DNA of 64,000 nt from Pohlia nutans (GCA_022496805.1 CM040087.1:28172253-28236252); one strand, 5' to 3'; positions 21,455 to 36,411 are shown, counted from the first letter of the stretch. The notes: a model not told the origin generated them from the letters alone. Program-made: numbers and translations.

Positions 21455-22550
21455 GGGGTCTTTACACTAAGGTAGTGACCAAGAGCCGGGATGGATAATT
21501 CTCTTGGTCACGGCCCTTGGTCAAGAGCCATGACCAAGAGCCAACTTTCCCATCCATTGGTCACCAACAATAGTGTAAAGTGAACTTGGACCAAAGGGAA
21601 GGTGGGCTGAAAATTTTAATGTATTTTTGAAAAGAGTAGATTTGATAACTTATTTTTCTTTTGCACTCCTCTTCTTGGTCTTCTTCTCTCTCTTCTTCTC
21701 CCTTTCCTCTCTTCTCTTGTTTTCACTCATCTTCTCACCTTGGGAGGGGAAGATTACTATTGTCGGAAATCATTCCATTCAGCAATTGGTATATCAATAA
21801 AAAAATGGGGATCTAATTTTTGTTTTTATTCCAAATTTTAAAGTGAAAGTTATGGAGCAAAAGGAGTTTGTCTTACTTAATTCACTTCTACTAAATTTCC
21901 TCGTAGAATGGCAAGTGTTATTTTTCACTCTAGTTCCGAAAAAAATTCCTGTGCCAGTAAAAAAATCAAACCAAGCAACAGGGATGCAGAACCTTAATGT
22001 TACAAAATGTAATGATAGAATTGAATTCTTTCTATTTGTGTAAAAAAAAATTAATGATAGAATTCTGTTCTATTTGTTTCGAATTTTGTTTTAAATTAAA
22101 TAAAAATTAAGCCTTGACTTTGGGTGACCTCCAAGTCCACTTTTAGCAAGAGATCACAGGTCAGACCAGAAAGAAAAGGTCACCCCTTGATTCAGTTCAT
22201 GCAGTTCCAAATTGGGATGATGCTTTTCTGGCATTTGGAGCTCCAGTGCATCTCCATTTTTACGGAAAAATTTCCATTGGTTCTTGGCTTTTTCAGCTCT
22301 TGGTCACCCGGATATTGCGGCGAGAGAACCTCTTTTGGTGGTCTCACCGCATTATCCGGGTGACTACGAAACCTTATCCATTTCTGGACATGTAGGATTT
22401 CATGTCATTTTCTCATCCATTTTTAGTCTTGTTCACTTCGTCCTTTTATGGCTAGTGTAAAGTGTACTTGGACCGGCCAGCTCTTATCCTCCAATCATAG
22501 TGCAGAATTTCCCTTAGCCACGGCCCTTGGTCACTAGTTTAAAGACCCCC
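21455..22550. mobile_element. 1.1-kb element with GGGGTCTTTA(C/A)ACTA termini
   Basis: Left end GGGGTCTTTACACTAAGG and right end CTAGTTTAAAGACCCCC are inverted. Each is followed inward by a GGTCACTA/TAGTGACCAAG block. TCA flanks both sides (21,452-21,454; 22,551-22,553). Internal TAAAGTGAACTTGGACC and its near-copy near 22,455 suggest a composite. Likely Harbinger-like by its 3-bp duplication; no transposase seen. Confidence 0.55.
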
Positions 22551-22730
22551 TCAGTAACATCTGTTACTGTTGCCTTCCCTTCCCCAACAGAATAATGTGA
22601 ATATTTCACATTATTTTATCCCAATGAATTGATGTGGGATATTCCATATTACATGAGTGGCTGTGGGGGGTAGGTGGCATTAAGAAAGAGCAATTAACCA
22701 TGGTGAATAGTAATCGAAAGCACTCACTTA

Positions 22731-22900
22731 GGGCCGCTTCACACTATGGCCATCCTAGTCGAGAGGCCTTGGGATTGAGAGTCCAAACTTTGTTGAGAGT
22801 TCAAAGAAATCTACTGAAAATAGACAATAAAATATAGTTTCATTTTTTATGAAAAGAAATCGATGGCCTCTCGACCTTCGGCCATAGTGTGAAGCAGCCC
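22731..22900. mobile_element. 170-bp Harbinger-like MITE, TTA duplication
   Basis: The termini GGGCCGCTTCACACTATGGCC and GGCCATAGTGTGAAGCAGCCC are near-perfect inverted repeats. TTA flanks at 22,728-22,730 and 22,901-22,903. A longer relative lies at 40,093-40,441. Confidence 0.75.
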
Positions 22901-25379
<2,479 letters not shown>

Positions 25380-28300
25380 ATGCCCAAGGTTCTGAGCAGT
25401 TTAGGTAGTTTTAGGTCGAATAACGACAGGCAACGGAGGAGAAAGCCGCGGAGATGGATTCTTCTGTTAGGACTGATGATGGTTGTGGCCATGATCTCGG
25501 CTCTGGCACTCGCATTCACGTCGAAGGTGAGCCTCCGCACGTCGGCAAAAAGCTTGAATATGAATCCGTGTGACTTGTTTGGAGGCAAGGTGTGCCCCGA
25601 CGCGTTGTTCTCACAGACTCCACCCGCTCGACCCCTGACCGATGAGGAGCTTGCGTCAAAAGTCCTCGCACAGGACGTCCTGTACAAACGACCCCGGAGG
25701 TACTCCAAACCCAAGATCGCATTTCTGTTCTTGACTGCGGGGGATCTGCCGTTTGAACAAGTGTGGGAGAAATTCTTCGAGGTATGTATATATGTCGTGT
25801 TGCTACACACATGACTAAGTTGAGGATACTTTTTAGGCATTTTAACTTATGTAGGATTGTGATTTTTTGTAGATCAAAATTTATGAATTTCTTAAACAAT
25901 TTCAAAATGAGAGGTTGTAGACTACTCCCTCCGTTCCAAAGTTATTGTCATGTTTGAAAGTCATGTTTGAAAGTGCTTTTTTAAGCAGGTCAAAAAAATA
26001 CTTCCCTGTGGCTAATTTTATTTAGGTTGCAATGAACACATGCAATGTTCTTCAATCATTCTAGTGACATGATTTGGAACCTTTTTTAATCATGTTTCTT
26101 ACAATATGACCTACTTTAAAAAGCACTTTCAAACATGACTTTCAAACATGACAATAACTTTAGGACGGAGGGAGTACTACAAGTGACAATAGATAACCCC
26201 GTTTCTATTCAAAGATAAGTGGCTATTGACATTTAGCCAAGTCATGCTTACACCACTTGCTCATAAGTCCAACCAAGTGTATGAATAGATGAGTCCCTGT
26301 TGATAACAGGGATTAGTATAGGAGACTGTATGAAATCCCTTACGGCTTTAGTAACGTTTATTCAGTCCTCGTGAAGTGGATGGACTAAGGTGGAGGATGT
26401 TCTGTAATCATTTTAACCAATGTGTAGGAGTGTGCTTTCATAGAGAGCTTACTGAATGGAGTGATTGCTACAAGATCCAAACTCTCTTGAGATCAATGTT
26501 TTATGGTTTTTTTTATGCAATCATTCAAAGTGGGAGGTTGTTGACCACTGTTGAAGGGACAGTAGACAATTTCATAGATTGGTGGCAATAGACATTTAGC
26601 CAAGTCATGTTTACTAATTGAATTTCAACCAAGTGCATTGGAAGAGATGAGTTATTGTTGGTAACAGGGATCAGGTCCCTATTGGTTTTCGTACCCTCTA
26701 CCTTAACCTATTTGAAGTGTTCTGATCCTCACTTTGCTACTTGAGCAGGGACACGCGGGTTTCTACTCCATCTATGTACATGCCTCCAGACGTGCAGAGT
26801 TGAATAGCGTCTGGAACTCCTCCATTTTCATTGACCGGGAGATTCGCAGCCAAGAGGTACTATTCTCATCTTCTCACTTGGTATTCCAAAACTTTGATAT
26901 CTTTGTCAGCTTACAGAATGGCCGATGTGTTAGGATGATTCGAGAAGTTCATGAAATGTACGAGAACAGTTGCTTACACCTCGCTTCTTCAAGTAGCACA
27001 TGACCACTTTGATGCTATGATGAAGAGGATACTATATATGATTTTTTGGAGATCAAATTTTGATCACTATGTATGAATTTCTTATGCAATGTCAAAATGG
27101 GAGACTGTAGACTACTTTTAAGTGACAATAGATAACCCTATTTCCATTCAAAGAGAAGTGGCTATTGGCATTTAGGCAAGTCATGCTTACACCACTTGCT
27201 ACTAAGTTCAACCGAGTGTATGAACAGATGAGTTGCTATTTATAACAGGGATCAGTATAGGAGACTGGATCAAACCCTAATGGTTTTAGTATCCACTACC
27301 TTAGCTCAGTCACAGGCGTGGTCCCTTGCATTTTGGAGGGCCACCAATTGGCTGGAGACATATGCCCTGTTTTTTGTGGACATATTGCCTGTTGGGTAAT
27401 TCTGATGACGTATGTCGTGCAGGTCTATTGGGGAAAGATAGAAATGATTGATGCCGAGCGACGTCTTCTTGCCAATGCGCTCATGGATACGAGCAACCAG
27501 TACTTTGCCTTAGTTTCTGAATCGTATGTCCTCCGGCCCTAGACGGCATGGTGTGAAATTGTGGCACAGAAACTCCAATGTTATTCAATGGGAATGCTTG
27601 TATGGTTCAAATAAAAGAAAAATATGTATGCTGCACATTTTGGTGCCCTGGTTTTGAAGCTATTGGAAGGCTTTTGAACAACTCACTCACTCTGCTGCAG
27701 ATGTATACCCCTGTACAACTTCGACTACACCTATGAATATCTGATTGGTGCTCGCATGAGTTTTGTGGACAGGTACGTTCTTAGAATTTCTTTGCGCAGT
27801 TATTCTGTCTTCATATCCAGTATCCACAGCTGCAAACATACCTCATTCATTTGAAAACTCACCACTCTAACCTCCTCACAGTCTGGTGGTTTAGGGTAAA
27901 GAGTCAATTTAGGTGGCGTTCATTCTGTTGCATACTACCATGTCCATAAGTGTCCTCAAATCACAAGACAGCGTGAGATTAGATTTGAGCTCAGTTCATT
28001 TTTTTTCATGTCTGGGTTACAGAAATGGCTTTTACTTCTGGTTCTCTTTGAACTATTCCTCAGACAGCTTTGGGATTTGAAACTGTTTTTAGAAGCAGAG
28101 TTAGCATCACTAGTTCACGAAAATACACAATAGCTGTTCGCCAACTGTTTCCATGATTCAGTTTTGGGGCTGGGGTTTTTTTGTAAGGTAAGGGGTACAG
28201 TTGCCGTCAGTTTAAGCATTTCAACCTACATGGAGCGCTGATTTTCAATGATAAAAAATTGCAGCACATAAAACTTTGGGTTTAATAACCAAGCTCAATG

Positions 28301-30806
28301 TTTAGTTAATTTTTTCACAATGTATGATTTCGTTATAAAATTTCAAACTTAATATGCATAGACCACTATTGATGTTAGTAGGTGTACCAATAACTGTCTT
28401 TCTTTTTTAGTCCAATCAGATTGCTAACTTGGTATTAGTAATTAATGTTTGTGATAACTAGAAACAAACAGGTGCTTTTATAGGTGACCACAATTGGTAC
28501 CTAACAGTTTTTGGTGCTTCTACCTTACATGACTACAGTTTTGACGATCGTGGCCCTCATGGACAAGGCCGATACCATGATAACATGGCTCCTGAAGTAT
28601 CACGTGATTCTTGGAGAAAGGGGGCTCAGGTATGGAGTTAACTACTTGACAGCGATCATCCTTGATAGTTAATTCGATTGATTTGTAAGTGGAAAATCAC
28701 TGGTTTGTACCCTTCAGTTGTAAGAACACTTCATGAACTGTGCTCAAGGGTGTATTGCGAATTCTTTTGTAGCTACACATGTTATGTATGTATTATCCTG
28801 AAAGATGAGCTTTTCAAGGAATTAATCATGCTGCTTACCATGGCCATAGAATTGACTTTCGTCCGTGAATAGCTTGGTGACATGTCGTTTGGTAGTATCA
28901 ATGCAGCCCTCACAGAGCCTTTTTTTATTTGCCAGATATTACTAATTTGATTCCTGCTGACATAATGGTGCATTGGTTGTGCATGCAGTGGTTTGCTGTT
29001 CACCGAAAACATGCACTACTGATTGTATCAGATTATCTTTACTACAATAAGTTCAAAAATTATTGTAAGGTGTGCGTTCATCTTACTCATTGCATCCTTT
29101 TGTATTTGAGGTCTATGAAACTTTTACTGCCACCTGTTCTGGACCTGTGCAATATGATTGTAAATACTACCTTTCTTTTTAGGTCCTACTAATTCTTTGA
29201 ATCCAGTCGAATGAACAGTTTTTCTGAATGTGGTTTTTTTTTTAGTAGTCTATTATTTTTCAGAGTGAAGCACAATTTGTTTCGAGACCCTCTGACATAC
29301 ATGGGTGCCTGGGGTGGTTGCAGCCTGGGTCAGAAAATAAAAACTGCTACCCTGACGAACACTATATTCAGACATTCTTACATGTATGTAGCCTACACCC
29401 TTTGGGTTTTTCTTGAGTAACAAGCTAAGTCATCGGTCCATGTCAGAAAGAATCACAACTAGATGCAATTCAGCAGATTTGATCTGGAAAGTTCTCGACT
29501 CATAGGACTATGGTTTACCTGTTGCTCAAGGAGTCAATCAAAGCATCGTCGCTTTCATTGTACGCTGTCAGGTCTGGTTTCCTGCATCGTTTGGTCGAAA
29601 ATACTCTTGACAGCACTTGTGCAATGTTATGGGCTTCAGATAGCGGATCCTGGCCATATCTCAAATTGGACAGTAACCCATGTGGACTGGTCCGAGGGTA
29701 AATGGCATCCTAAGTCATATGAAAAGGGTGATATCACGGAGGAGACCCTTCGATCTATTCAGGTAGCATCTTATTTTGAAACGTGAATTGTTAACCCCTA
29801 AATGTCCCAGCATCCAGAAACTGGATTATGAACGGATTTAAAGCCTTGAAACTTTCTCATACAATCTCGGATGACTTTCATCCAAGTCACCTTTGCAAGC
29901 CTATTAAATTCTCTACCAATTAGAGCAAATCTCTTGTGATGTTGAGATGTTGATAATATTGGAGAGGCCTCTAAATGCAAGTATGTCAAATTTGTTGGGT
30001 AGATTTCATGCATGCAATGGTCCTCTTATGTACACCAATTGTACATCTGAGTCATGCTAATATCTATTTTTGAGACTAGCATCTACTTGTGTTCAAAGGA
30101 TCGGTACGTTTAGGGGTTAAGAGCTGTAAATTCGACTTTGTAACACAGCAGACTTCAGAAAAGTCTGAGTGCAAGGCCAGCAGCATAATGCAGTAGTCTC
30201 ATCAGTTGATGAATTTGTTGTGCCTTCACCTCCTTATTCAATCACCTCTAGTTTTATCACTGACACTCCAGGTTGTGCAATGATGCAGGCCATTAAGAAC
30301 CATGAACACATCACGAGTGATGGCCATGTATGTGATCCGCCAGCTGCACTTGAATCCATTAAGAATGTTGATTATGTGTATTTCATATCATGATACTGCG
30401 TTTGTGATTTAACAGTTGTTCAACATATACCTCTTGACAGTATAGAAAGTGAGGGTCTATTTTTTCACCAAAGTTATGTACTTTATATAGGCCGATATCT
30501 GCATGCAGTTCATAATTACTCCACCATATTTTTTTATTGCTTCTACTAAATGAGACAGTTCAATGACACTAAGCTTGTGGACCCTTTCATGATTTGGTGC
30601 AGCCTGTGAGAACCGTGTTGCCATGCATATGGAATGGTCATCAGCAACCGTGCTTTTTATTTGCACGAAAGTTCCTCCCAGAGACATTTGAGCCCCTCCT
30701 TGAATTGTTGCCAAGCAAAATTTGGTCAAGGCCACTACCGAGTACGCATGAAGATAACAATGATGTCCTTGCAAGAACAAAAGGTTCGAATCTGCGAGAG
30801 CTTTAA
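25380..30806 (+). CDS. Core-2/I-branching (GT14, DUF266-type) glycosyltransferase, 10 exons
   Basis: Exons: 25380-25781, 26749-26856, 27423-27523, 27701-27772, 28539-28629, 28989-29069, 29324-29383, 29640-29762, 30289-30327 and 30603-30806. All have GT/AG borders and compatible phases, giving 426 residues, normal for the family. Residues 1-25 are basic and cytosolic. Residues 26-46 form a signal anchor, so this is a type II Golgi membrane protein. The luminal domain carries the plant family hallmarks in order: KIAFLFLTAGDLPF, GFYSIYVHA, VYWGKIEMIDAERRLLANAL, MSFVDSFDDRGPHGQGRY, WRKGAQWFAVHRKHA, NCYPDEHY, NWTVTHVDWSEGKWHP, WNGHQQPCFLFARKF. The fold family transfers N-acetylglucosamine in animals. 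Plant members are generally thought to act on cell-wall glycans or glycoproteins, and the acceptor here is unknown. Introns 1 and 8 hold MITEs. Confidence 0.9.
25925..26174. mobile_element. Stowaway-type MITE in intron 1 of the glycosyltransferase gene
   Basis: The termini CTCCCTCCGTTCC and GGACGGAGGGAG are the classic Stowaway (Tc1/mariner) ends. TA flanks at 25,923-25,924 and 26,175-26,176. Inner sequences also pair (GTTATTGTCATGTTTGAAAG and complement), so the whole 250 bp can fold into a hairpin. Confidence 0.9.
29791..30120. mobile_element. 330-bp TTAA MITE, family D, in intron 8
   Basis: Left TTAA-CCCCTAAATGTCCCAGC, right GGTACGTTTAGGGGTTAA; TTAA at 29,791-29,794 and 30,117-30,120. A subterminal ATCCAG-AAA-CTGGAT palindrome follows the left end. 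The copy at 41,408-41,737 has the same length and closely similar interior. Confidence 0.85.
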
Positions 30807-31077
30807 CTGCTCCATTCATGTATTGTCTTTTCTACATTGGTGAGCCTTGTACTCATTTCAACAACTTAAAAAAGGCAACTGAGTGTCAGAGAAGCACTCT
30901 TACCAACTATCACTTTTATTCATCTCTTGGTGCTTTTATTACTGCCGCAGTTTGTATATGATCTGATAATAGAATTAGGTTTGGGAAGTTTACAATTTGA
31001 TGTACAATTTGATGTAAATCTAGTAAAATGAGCAATCTTTTGGAGGGAGTTTTTAGAAAGTGATCTTATGGAATCTA
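30807..31077. other. 3' flank of the glycosyltransferase gene
   Basis: Probable 3' untranslated and downstream sequence; no distinct element recognised before the truncated MITE. Confidence 0.3.
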
Positions 31078-31380
31078 TTAACCCCTAAACGTCCTCACCC
31101 CTCTCCGTTTTTGCAAAAATGCATCATAAAATGCAACTAAGAGGGATATTTTGAACTGCATGTATGGATAAAAGTTGTACATGATAAATTTTAGATTTTG
31201 TCCATACAGTTAGATCTGCGATTGTTGTCACTAATATTTTTGAATAAAATTTGAAACTTGAAATTCAAAAATGTTTTGTAATTCAATTACAAATAAGATA
31301 TTGACAATTTGTGGGTGAAATTTGTAGTGATGGGTTGAAATGTAATGCTCTACAAATCAATTTTACCATATCATCCTTAT
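31078..31380. mobile_element. TTAA MITE, family C, right-truncated
   Basis: TTAA-CCCCTAAACGTCCTCACC at 31,078 and the following ~300 bp (CATCATAAAATGCAACTAAG, AAAAGTTGTACATGATAAAT, GTGATGGGTTGAAATG) match 54,186-54,480. Similarity is lost near 31,380, and no right terminus follows. Confidence 0.6.
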
Positions 31381-31749
31381 CCATTTGCTTAAATTAAGTT
31401 TTTGACTATCTTCTAAAGATCTTCTAAAGACTCCTTTTCAAAGATTTTCCATTGGACCAAAAAAAATTGAGATTTACATGAGTTTATATACTACAACGAT
31501 CATTGTCATTACTGTGTTTTAAATGGCCACATCTCTTTACGAAATATGTTTGAGGACATTCTATTACATCAATAGTACCAATATCTTCGACATTGGTAAA
31601 AATATGGACCTTTGGCACCAGGCTCTTATATTGAAACATGGTGACCAAGTACGGCTTTTCTACAAGTGATGTAAGTTCATAGCATCAACCTAAAATGATT
31701 AAAAAAATTCATGTGTCTTTATTGCTAAATACCGTACACTAGGTTGATT

Positions 31750-32083
31750 ATAACACTCAATAACCTTCATTGGCTTGGCTGAATATCCAACATCACGAAA
31801 TCAATAGCTAGCTTGTTTTACAGGAAGCGGAGGTAATGGCAACCGGGAGGGGAAGGTCAATAAGATCTCAAAGCTCTAAGCACATAATAAATAAAAGAAA
31901 AAAATATTGTAGTGACTTAATGCCGGCACTGGAACAACACGTTGGTCAATGTTGGTTGACAACTTTTCTTAAAAAGATCTAGAACAAAAAAAAATATATA
32001 TTAAAAAAAGGTTATATATATATATATATATATTCTTTTGAAAAATATTTTCTGTGGTGTTTTTTTCTTTGTTTTTTTATTGA

Positions 32084-32132
<49 letters not shown>

Positions 32133-32252
32133 TTTCACTCTCCACTCCGACGACTTACAGCGACTGGCTCTGTCCATTCCCTTTCGGAATGAGCTTCTAT
32201 ACCGTTGGATGGATGTAAAGGCAGTGTGCGTGAAGGCTACTGAATGTTATGA
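31750..32252. mobile_element. Unclassified 21-bp-TIR element, copy 1
   Basis: The ends TATAACACTCAATAACCTTCA and TGAAGGCTACTGAATGTTATG are inverted. The interior matches the copy at 36,412-36,928 (AGGTAATGGCAACCGGG, AAGATCTCAAAGCT, CTTCTATAC-GTTGGATG). Contains an (ATT)n run at about 32,087-32,133. No transposase. Confidence 0.65.
32087..32133. repeat. (ATT)n microsatellite
   Basis: About 15 uninterrupted ATT units inside copy 1 of the unclassified element; absent from copy 2. A short (TA)n run lies at about 32,013-32,032. Confidence 0.9.
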
Positions 32253-32707
32253 TTGATGATGACTGCAACTTTGTTTTGACGTTTTGACATCATAGTGGAA
32301 TGTTGATGTTTTTCATGTACTGCTTTTCCTTTATTGCTGAGCCTGAGAATTTATATCTTTCCAGAGGAGACAGGTTCATAGCAGTGAGAAAAGACTCTAC
32401 ATAAAACAATTTTCAAAAGTAAAGATAATGAAATTCGTGTGTTTGAATCGAGTGCAATGTATACATGATTGCAGATTTTGAGGATGAACAATGGTCATAA
32501 TCTTATGGCATATATTCAAACTTTGATTGAGGACTATTCACAGAACTTGCCAAGGCAAAAAATGATGTAAATTTGTAAAAAAATTCAGAACATATTAGAG
32601 TTATCCTTAAAGTCACCGTGTGTTTGAATAAGATGCCGTGAATTTTGCTATAATGTATTGTTGTTTGTGCACCCCAAATAGTTAAAAGGTAGGGAAAAGC
32701 TTGCGTT
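32253..32707. other. Intergenic, nothing recognised
   Basis: AT-rich sequence without gene features or recognisable element ends. Confidence 0.3.
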
Positions 32708-32827
32708 AGAGCATCTGCATTCATGCACGGTAAAGGTGACTTGTTAAAATTATTCATTTACATTTGAACACCAAAAGTGCACATCGAATAGTCAATGGAC
32801 CAATCACAAGTAGAATGTCGGATGTAG

Positions 32828-33389
32828 TTAACCCCTAAACGTTCTCACCCTTTTCAAATTTTGCAGTTTTTCAAATATTCATTATAAAATGCAAGTAAGA
32901 GGGATATTTTCAAATTGATGAATGAATAAAAGTTGTACATTATGCAATTTAGACTCTATTCATACGGTTAGATTTTCGATTGCTATCACCAATATTTGTA
33001 TATTCAATTTCAAACTTGAAATTTAACGCTCTTTTGTAATATGATTACGAATAAGATATTGACAATTTAATAATGAAATTTGTTGTGATGGGTTGAAGTG
33101 TAGTGATTTTTGGAAATTTTATGGTTGCTTAATTTTAGTAGTTGACTTTTTCAAGAGCACTTTTAGACTAAAATCTTCAAAATTTTGGGTGGAACACTAC
33201 AACATGAAATGAGGCATAAAATTTTCACAAATCATCCCCTTTCTAATCAGATCATACATGTACGGAGCTGACTTCCCATTAAATTTTCAATAAAAAATCC
33301 ACACTCCAAAAAGTGCATGATGGATGAGAAAACGGACTTCAAATCCATACATCATGCAAAATATGCATGGTTGGACAGTTAGGGGTTAA
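32828..33389. mobile_element. TTAA MITE, family C, complete (562 bp)
   Basis: TTAA-CCCCTAAACGTTCTCACC at the left, TTGGACAGTTAGGGGTTAA at the right, TTAA on both sides. The interior matches the family C copies at 368, 31,078, 51,134 and 54,186. Confidence 0.85.
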
Positions 33390-33416
33390 CTAAAATTTAA
33401 TTTGAAGGGTCATTTT

Positions 33417-33974
33417 TTAACCCCTAAAGGACCGCGGTTTTTCCTGTTTTTGAGCATCATTTTCACCTCTTTCTATTCATTTTCTTGTGAATAATGTTTT
33501 TCCCCTTGATAGAAAATACCAAATCAAACATTTAAGTAAAATTTAAGAAATTTTTAAACCAATTTAAAAAAATTCCCGTGTCTTCAAAGTCAGTCAAAAA
33601 ATATCCAAAAGACGACAATTTCATCTTTTCATTTCAAACGCTATAATCTTGCAATTTGTATGGTCAAATTCTATGAAAATTTTACCAAGCACTCTCTAGG
33701 TGAATCTATAACAAGATCCTACGGTTAAAGTTGAAAAATAATATTTTTTGACGTTTATTTTTAGCCCTGCCCGCATTGCTCATTCTCCCCAAAAGATCGC
33801 TTTTTGCTCTATAACTTCCACTTAAAAAGTCGGAATAAAATAAATTAGATCCCCAATTTTGTATTGATAATACCACATTCACATGATTTATTTCAAAAAA
33901 TAAAAATAAAAATTGACAACATAGGAACCTACCCGAACATTGAAATGTCCTAGTAAAGACACTTGGTCCTTTAA
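33417..33974. mobile_element. TTAA MITE, family E, copy 1
   Basis: TTAA-CCCCTAAAGGACCGCGG at 33,417. The reverse complement of 35,091-35,671 over its whole length. The right end reads ACTTGGTCCTTTAA, lacking the terminal GGGGT and running directly into the next element's TTAA-CCCC at 33,971. Confidence 0.8.
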
Positions 33975-34500
33975 CCCCTAAGTGATCAAACAACCATTTT
34001 ATGGTTGTTGCCCTTTTTTAACGGGCTGCTCGAAATGAAAAAAATAAAAATTCAGATAGGAAATCAAGTCTACTTTCCAACCCAATTTGAATCATGTCAA
34101 TCTGAGTTAAACTCCACCCGGGAGAAATTTTCAAAGACAAACACCTCAACATTGTTCTAGTGTTACAAAACTTACTATTTCGGGAAAGTAATGATGTTCC
34201 CTCTTTCTAAAATTTTGCTTTTTTTGAACTTTAGAATAGAATGTCTAGTTTCAACCAGTCATACCAAATTTCAAATTCTAAAAACAAAATTTGTAATTTT
34301 GGTGAATATTCAATGATAAATGCTTCTAAATTTGTTTAATGAGTATCTAAAACATTTTTTGAAAGTTTGACTGTACGGATAATTACTAACATCATGCTTC
34401 TCATTTTCTCTTTTGGACTAAGCTTCATTGAAGTTGTAGAAGCAACATTTTATAACACATTTAGGTTTTGCCCTTACCCCCTCTGTCATTTAGGGGTTAA
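33971..34500. mobile_element. TTAA MITE (530 bp) abutting family E copy 1
   Basis: Left TTAA-CCCCTAAGTGATCAAAC; right CTCTGTCATTTAGGGGTTAA with TTAA at 34,497-34,500. No clear relative elsewhere in the window. Confidence 0.65.
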
Positions 34501-34612
34501 GGGTTAACACGCTAGGATTGAGGGTTAAGAGACATTTTTGAAGGGCCCTTAGCATGTTTTAATTAGTTATTGTGTGTATGACTCTTTACAAGCATGTGTG
34601 GAGATGCTTTTA

Positions 34613-35090
34613 GTAGAATACATGAAAATGATACTCTTCAAATTTATATGATAGATTAAATGTATATTGTTTAAAAAATATTGGATTAAAAATGTCTAAT
34701 TTGCAATAAGAACCATTATTTAGAGAGATTCAAATTTTGAGATTCAAATTCTAATTTAGATAACCTCTGCATTCTTTAAGAATTTTAGGTTGCTCCATGT
34801 TGTTTATTTAACATTTCAAACTAATTTACATAACTTATCAAATGATAAATAAAACACATTCAGGTTTTTACTATGTATTTGTCATGCCTAAAATTGTAGC
34901 CGCTAGGCATTAATTGAAAGGTGACTAAGTCAAGAATTGGTATATGATGCACAAGCCTACTATAAGTTTGGGGCCATTTCAATTGAACCACAATAGTTAG
35001 ATATAGGACTATTAGTAGGTAGGAGGTAACATTTGAGATTTTAAGATCTCCTTTGGAATAAATAATAGCGATTTTTTTCTCTACTTTTCT
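34613..35090. other. Intergenic, nothing recognised
   Basis: AT-rich DNA between a MITE end and family E copy 2; no gene features. Confidence 0.3.
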
Positions 35091-35671
35091 TTAACCCCTA
35101 AAGGACTAAGTGTCCTAACTAGGACATTTCAATGTTCGGGTAGGTTCCCATGGTGTCAATTTTATTTATTTATTTTTGAAATAAATCATGTGAATTTGGT
35201 ACGTCAATACAAAAATGGGAATCTAATTTTTTTGTTAATTCCAAAATTTTAAGTAGAAGTTATGGAACAAAAGGGGTTTTTTTGGCACATTATTTTGGGG
35301 AGAATGGGTAGTGCGGGCAGGGCTAAAAGAAAACCTCAAAAATTATTATTGTTCAACTTTAACCGTAGGATCTTGTTAAAGATTACCAAGAGAGTGCATG
35401 GTAAAATTTTCATAGAATTTGACCGTACAGATTGCAAGATTATAGCGTCTGAAGTGAAAAAAATGAAATTGCAGTCTTTTGGGTATTTTTTGACCGTCTT
35501 TGACGACATGGGAAAAAATGTTAAATTGGTTAAAAAAATTCTTAAATTTTATTTAAATGTTTTATTTGGTATTTTCTATCAAGAGGAAAAACAATATTCA
35601 CAAGAAAATATATAGAAAGAGGTGAAAATGATGCTCAAAAACAGGAAAAACTGCGGTCCCTTAGGGGTTAA
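35091..35671. mobile_element. TTAA MITE, family E, copy 2 (581 bp, intact ends)
   Basis: Left TTAA-CCCCTAAAGGACTAAGTG; right CTGCGGTCCCTTAGGGGTTAA; TTAA on both sides. Inverted copy of 33,417-33,974, so the pair could form a large hairpin. The 117-residue plus-strand reading in it is mirrored by a broken frame in copy 1 and has no recognisable domain. Confidence 0.85.
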
Positions 35672-36411
35672 AAAAAAACTTCTTCAATCTCATGTGGCTC
35701 TAAGGTGAGACTGTCCAAGAGTACTTTTGCTAATTAAGAAGTATTCGTTTCATTGCTTTGCCATGAAGCAATGTAGATATTTGTTAAGTCCCATTTTTAA
35801 TTTCAACATATATTTTTACTTTGACCTCCTCATAATGAATTTATTTGACAATTCAATAATATTGGCCTATTTCTTTTTAACTCTACTTGCACCCTACAAC
35901 TCAAATTTTCAATGAAAGTAGAAGTTGGGGTTTGGATTTGGAAATATAGAGATTTGAAGTTTGTTCAACTTTCATACAACTTTTAAAAACTCCTTAGCAA
36001 GATTGTATAACCTCTCCCATTGCACTAATTGCAAATTTGCAAATTCTTCTATTGTAACCTCAAAGTAAAAGCTTCTCTTACAAGTTTTGTAATCCAAAAT
36101 AGCTAAATAAAAATTGTTTTATTGAATAGAAGATGAAACACAACATGTAAATATTACAGTTTTGAGTTTCATTCACTGCTCAATTCAATCTTCCTCTTTG
36201 AATTACAAAATCGATAGAAAAAACCGACACTACTTTACAAGAGGTCTCGCAAGAGGTTCAAAATTGAGTTTATCTCTGTGTTTTCAAGGTAGCAATTAGT
36301 TTAATGGTATATGTTTCATTATATCAATTACTTAACTATCACTGGCTTGTGATTTGATCCTCATTCATTGAAAACATAAAACTATGCCATTTGCATCCAG
36401 TTCTATCTAAG
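35672..36411. other. Intergenic, nothing recognised
   Basis: AT-rich; short hydrophobic ORFs only. Confidence 0.3.

Larger units (their letters stand above)
32708..34612. mobile_element. GAGCATCT-ended MITE interrupted by TTAA insertions
   Basis: Starts AGAGCATCTGCATTCATG and ends about TGTGGAGATGCTTTT. Remaining blocks (GACCAATCACAAGTAGAATGT, TTTGAAGGGTCATTT, GAAGGGCCCTTAGCAT, GACTCTTTACAAGC) are in the same order as in the uninterrupted relative at 41,774-42,065. The gaps between them are exactly the TTAA elements at 32,828-33,389 and 33,417-34,500. Confidence 0.7.

Noticed and set aside
35262..35615. 117-codon plus ORF inside family E copy 2
   Set aside because: The inverted copy at 33,417-33,974 has a different, broken reading; Lys/Phe-rich translation of AT-rich MITE DNA.
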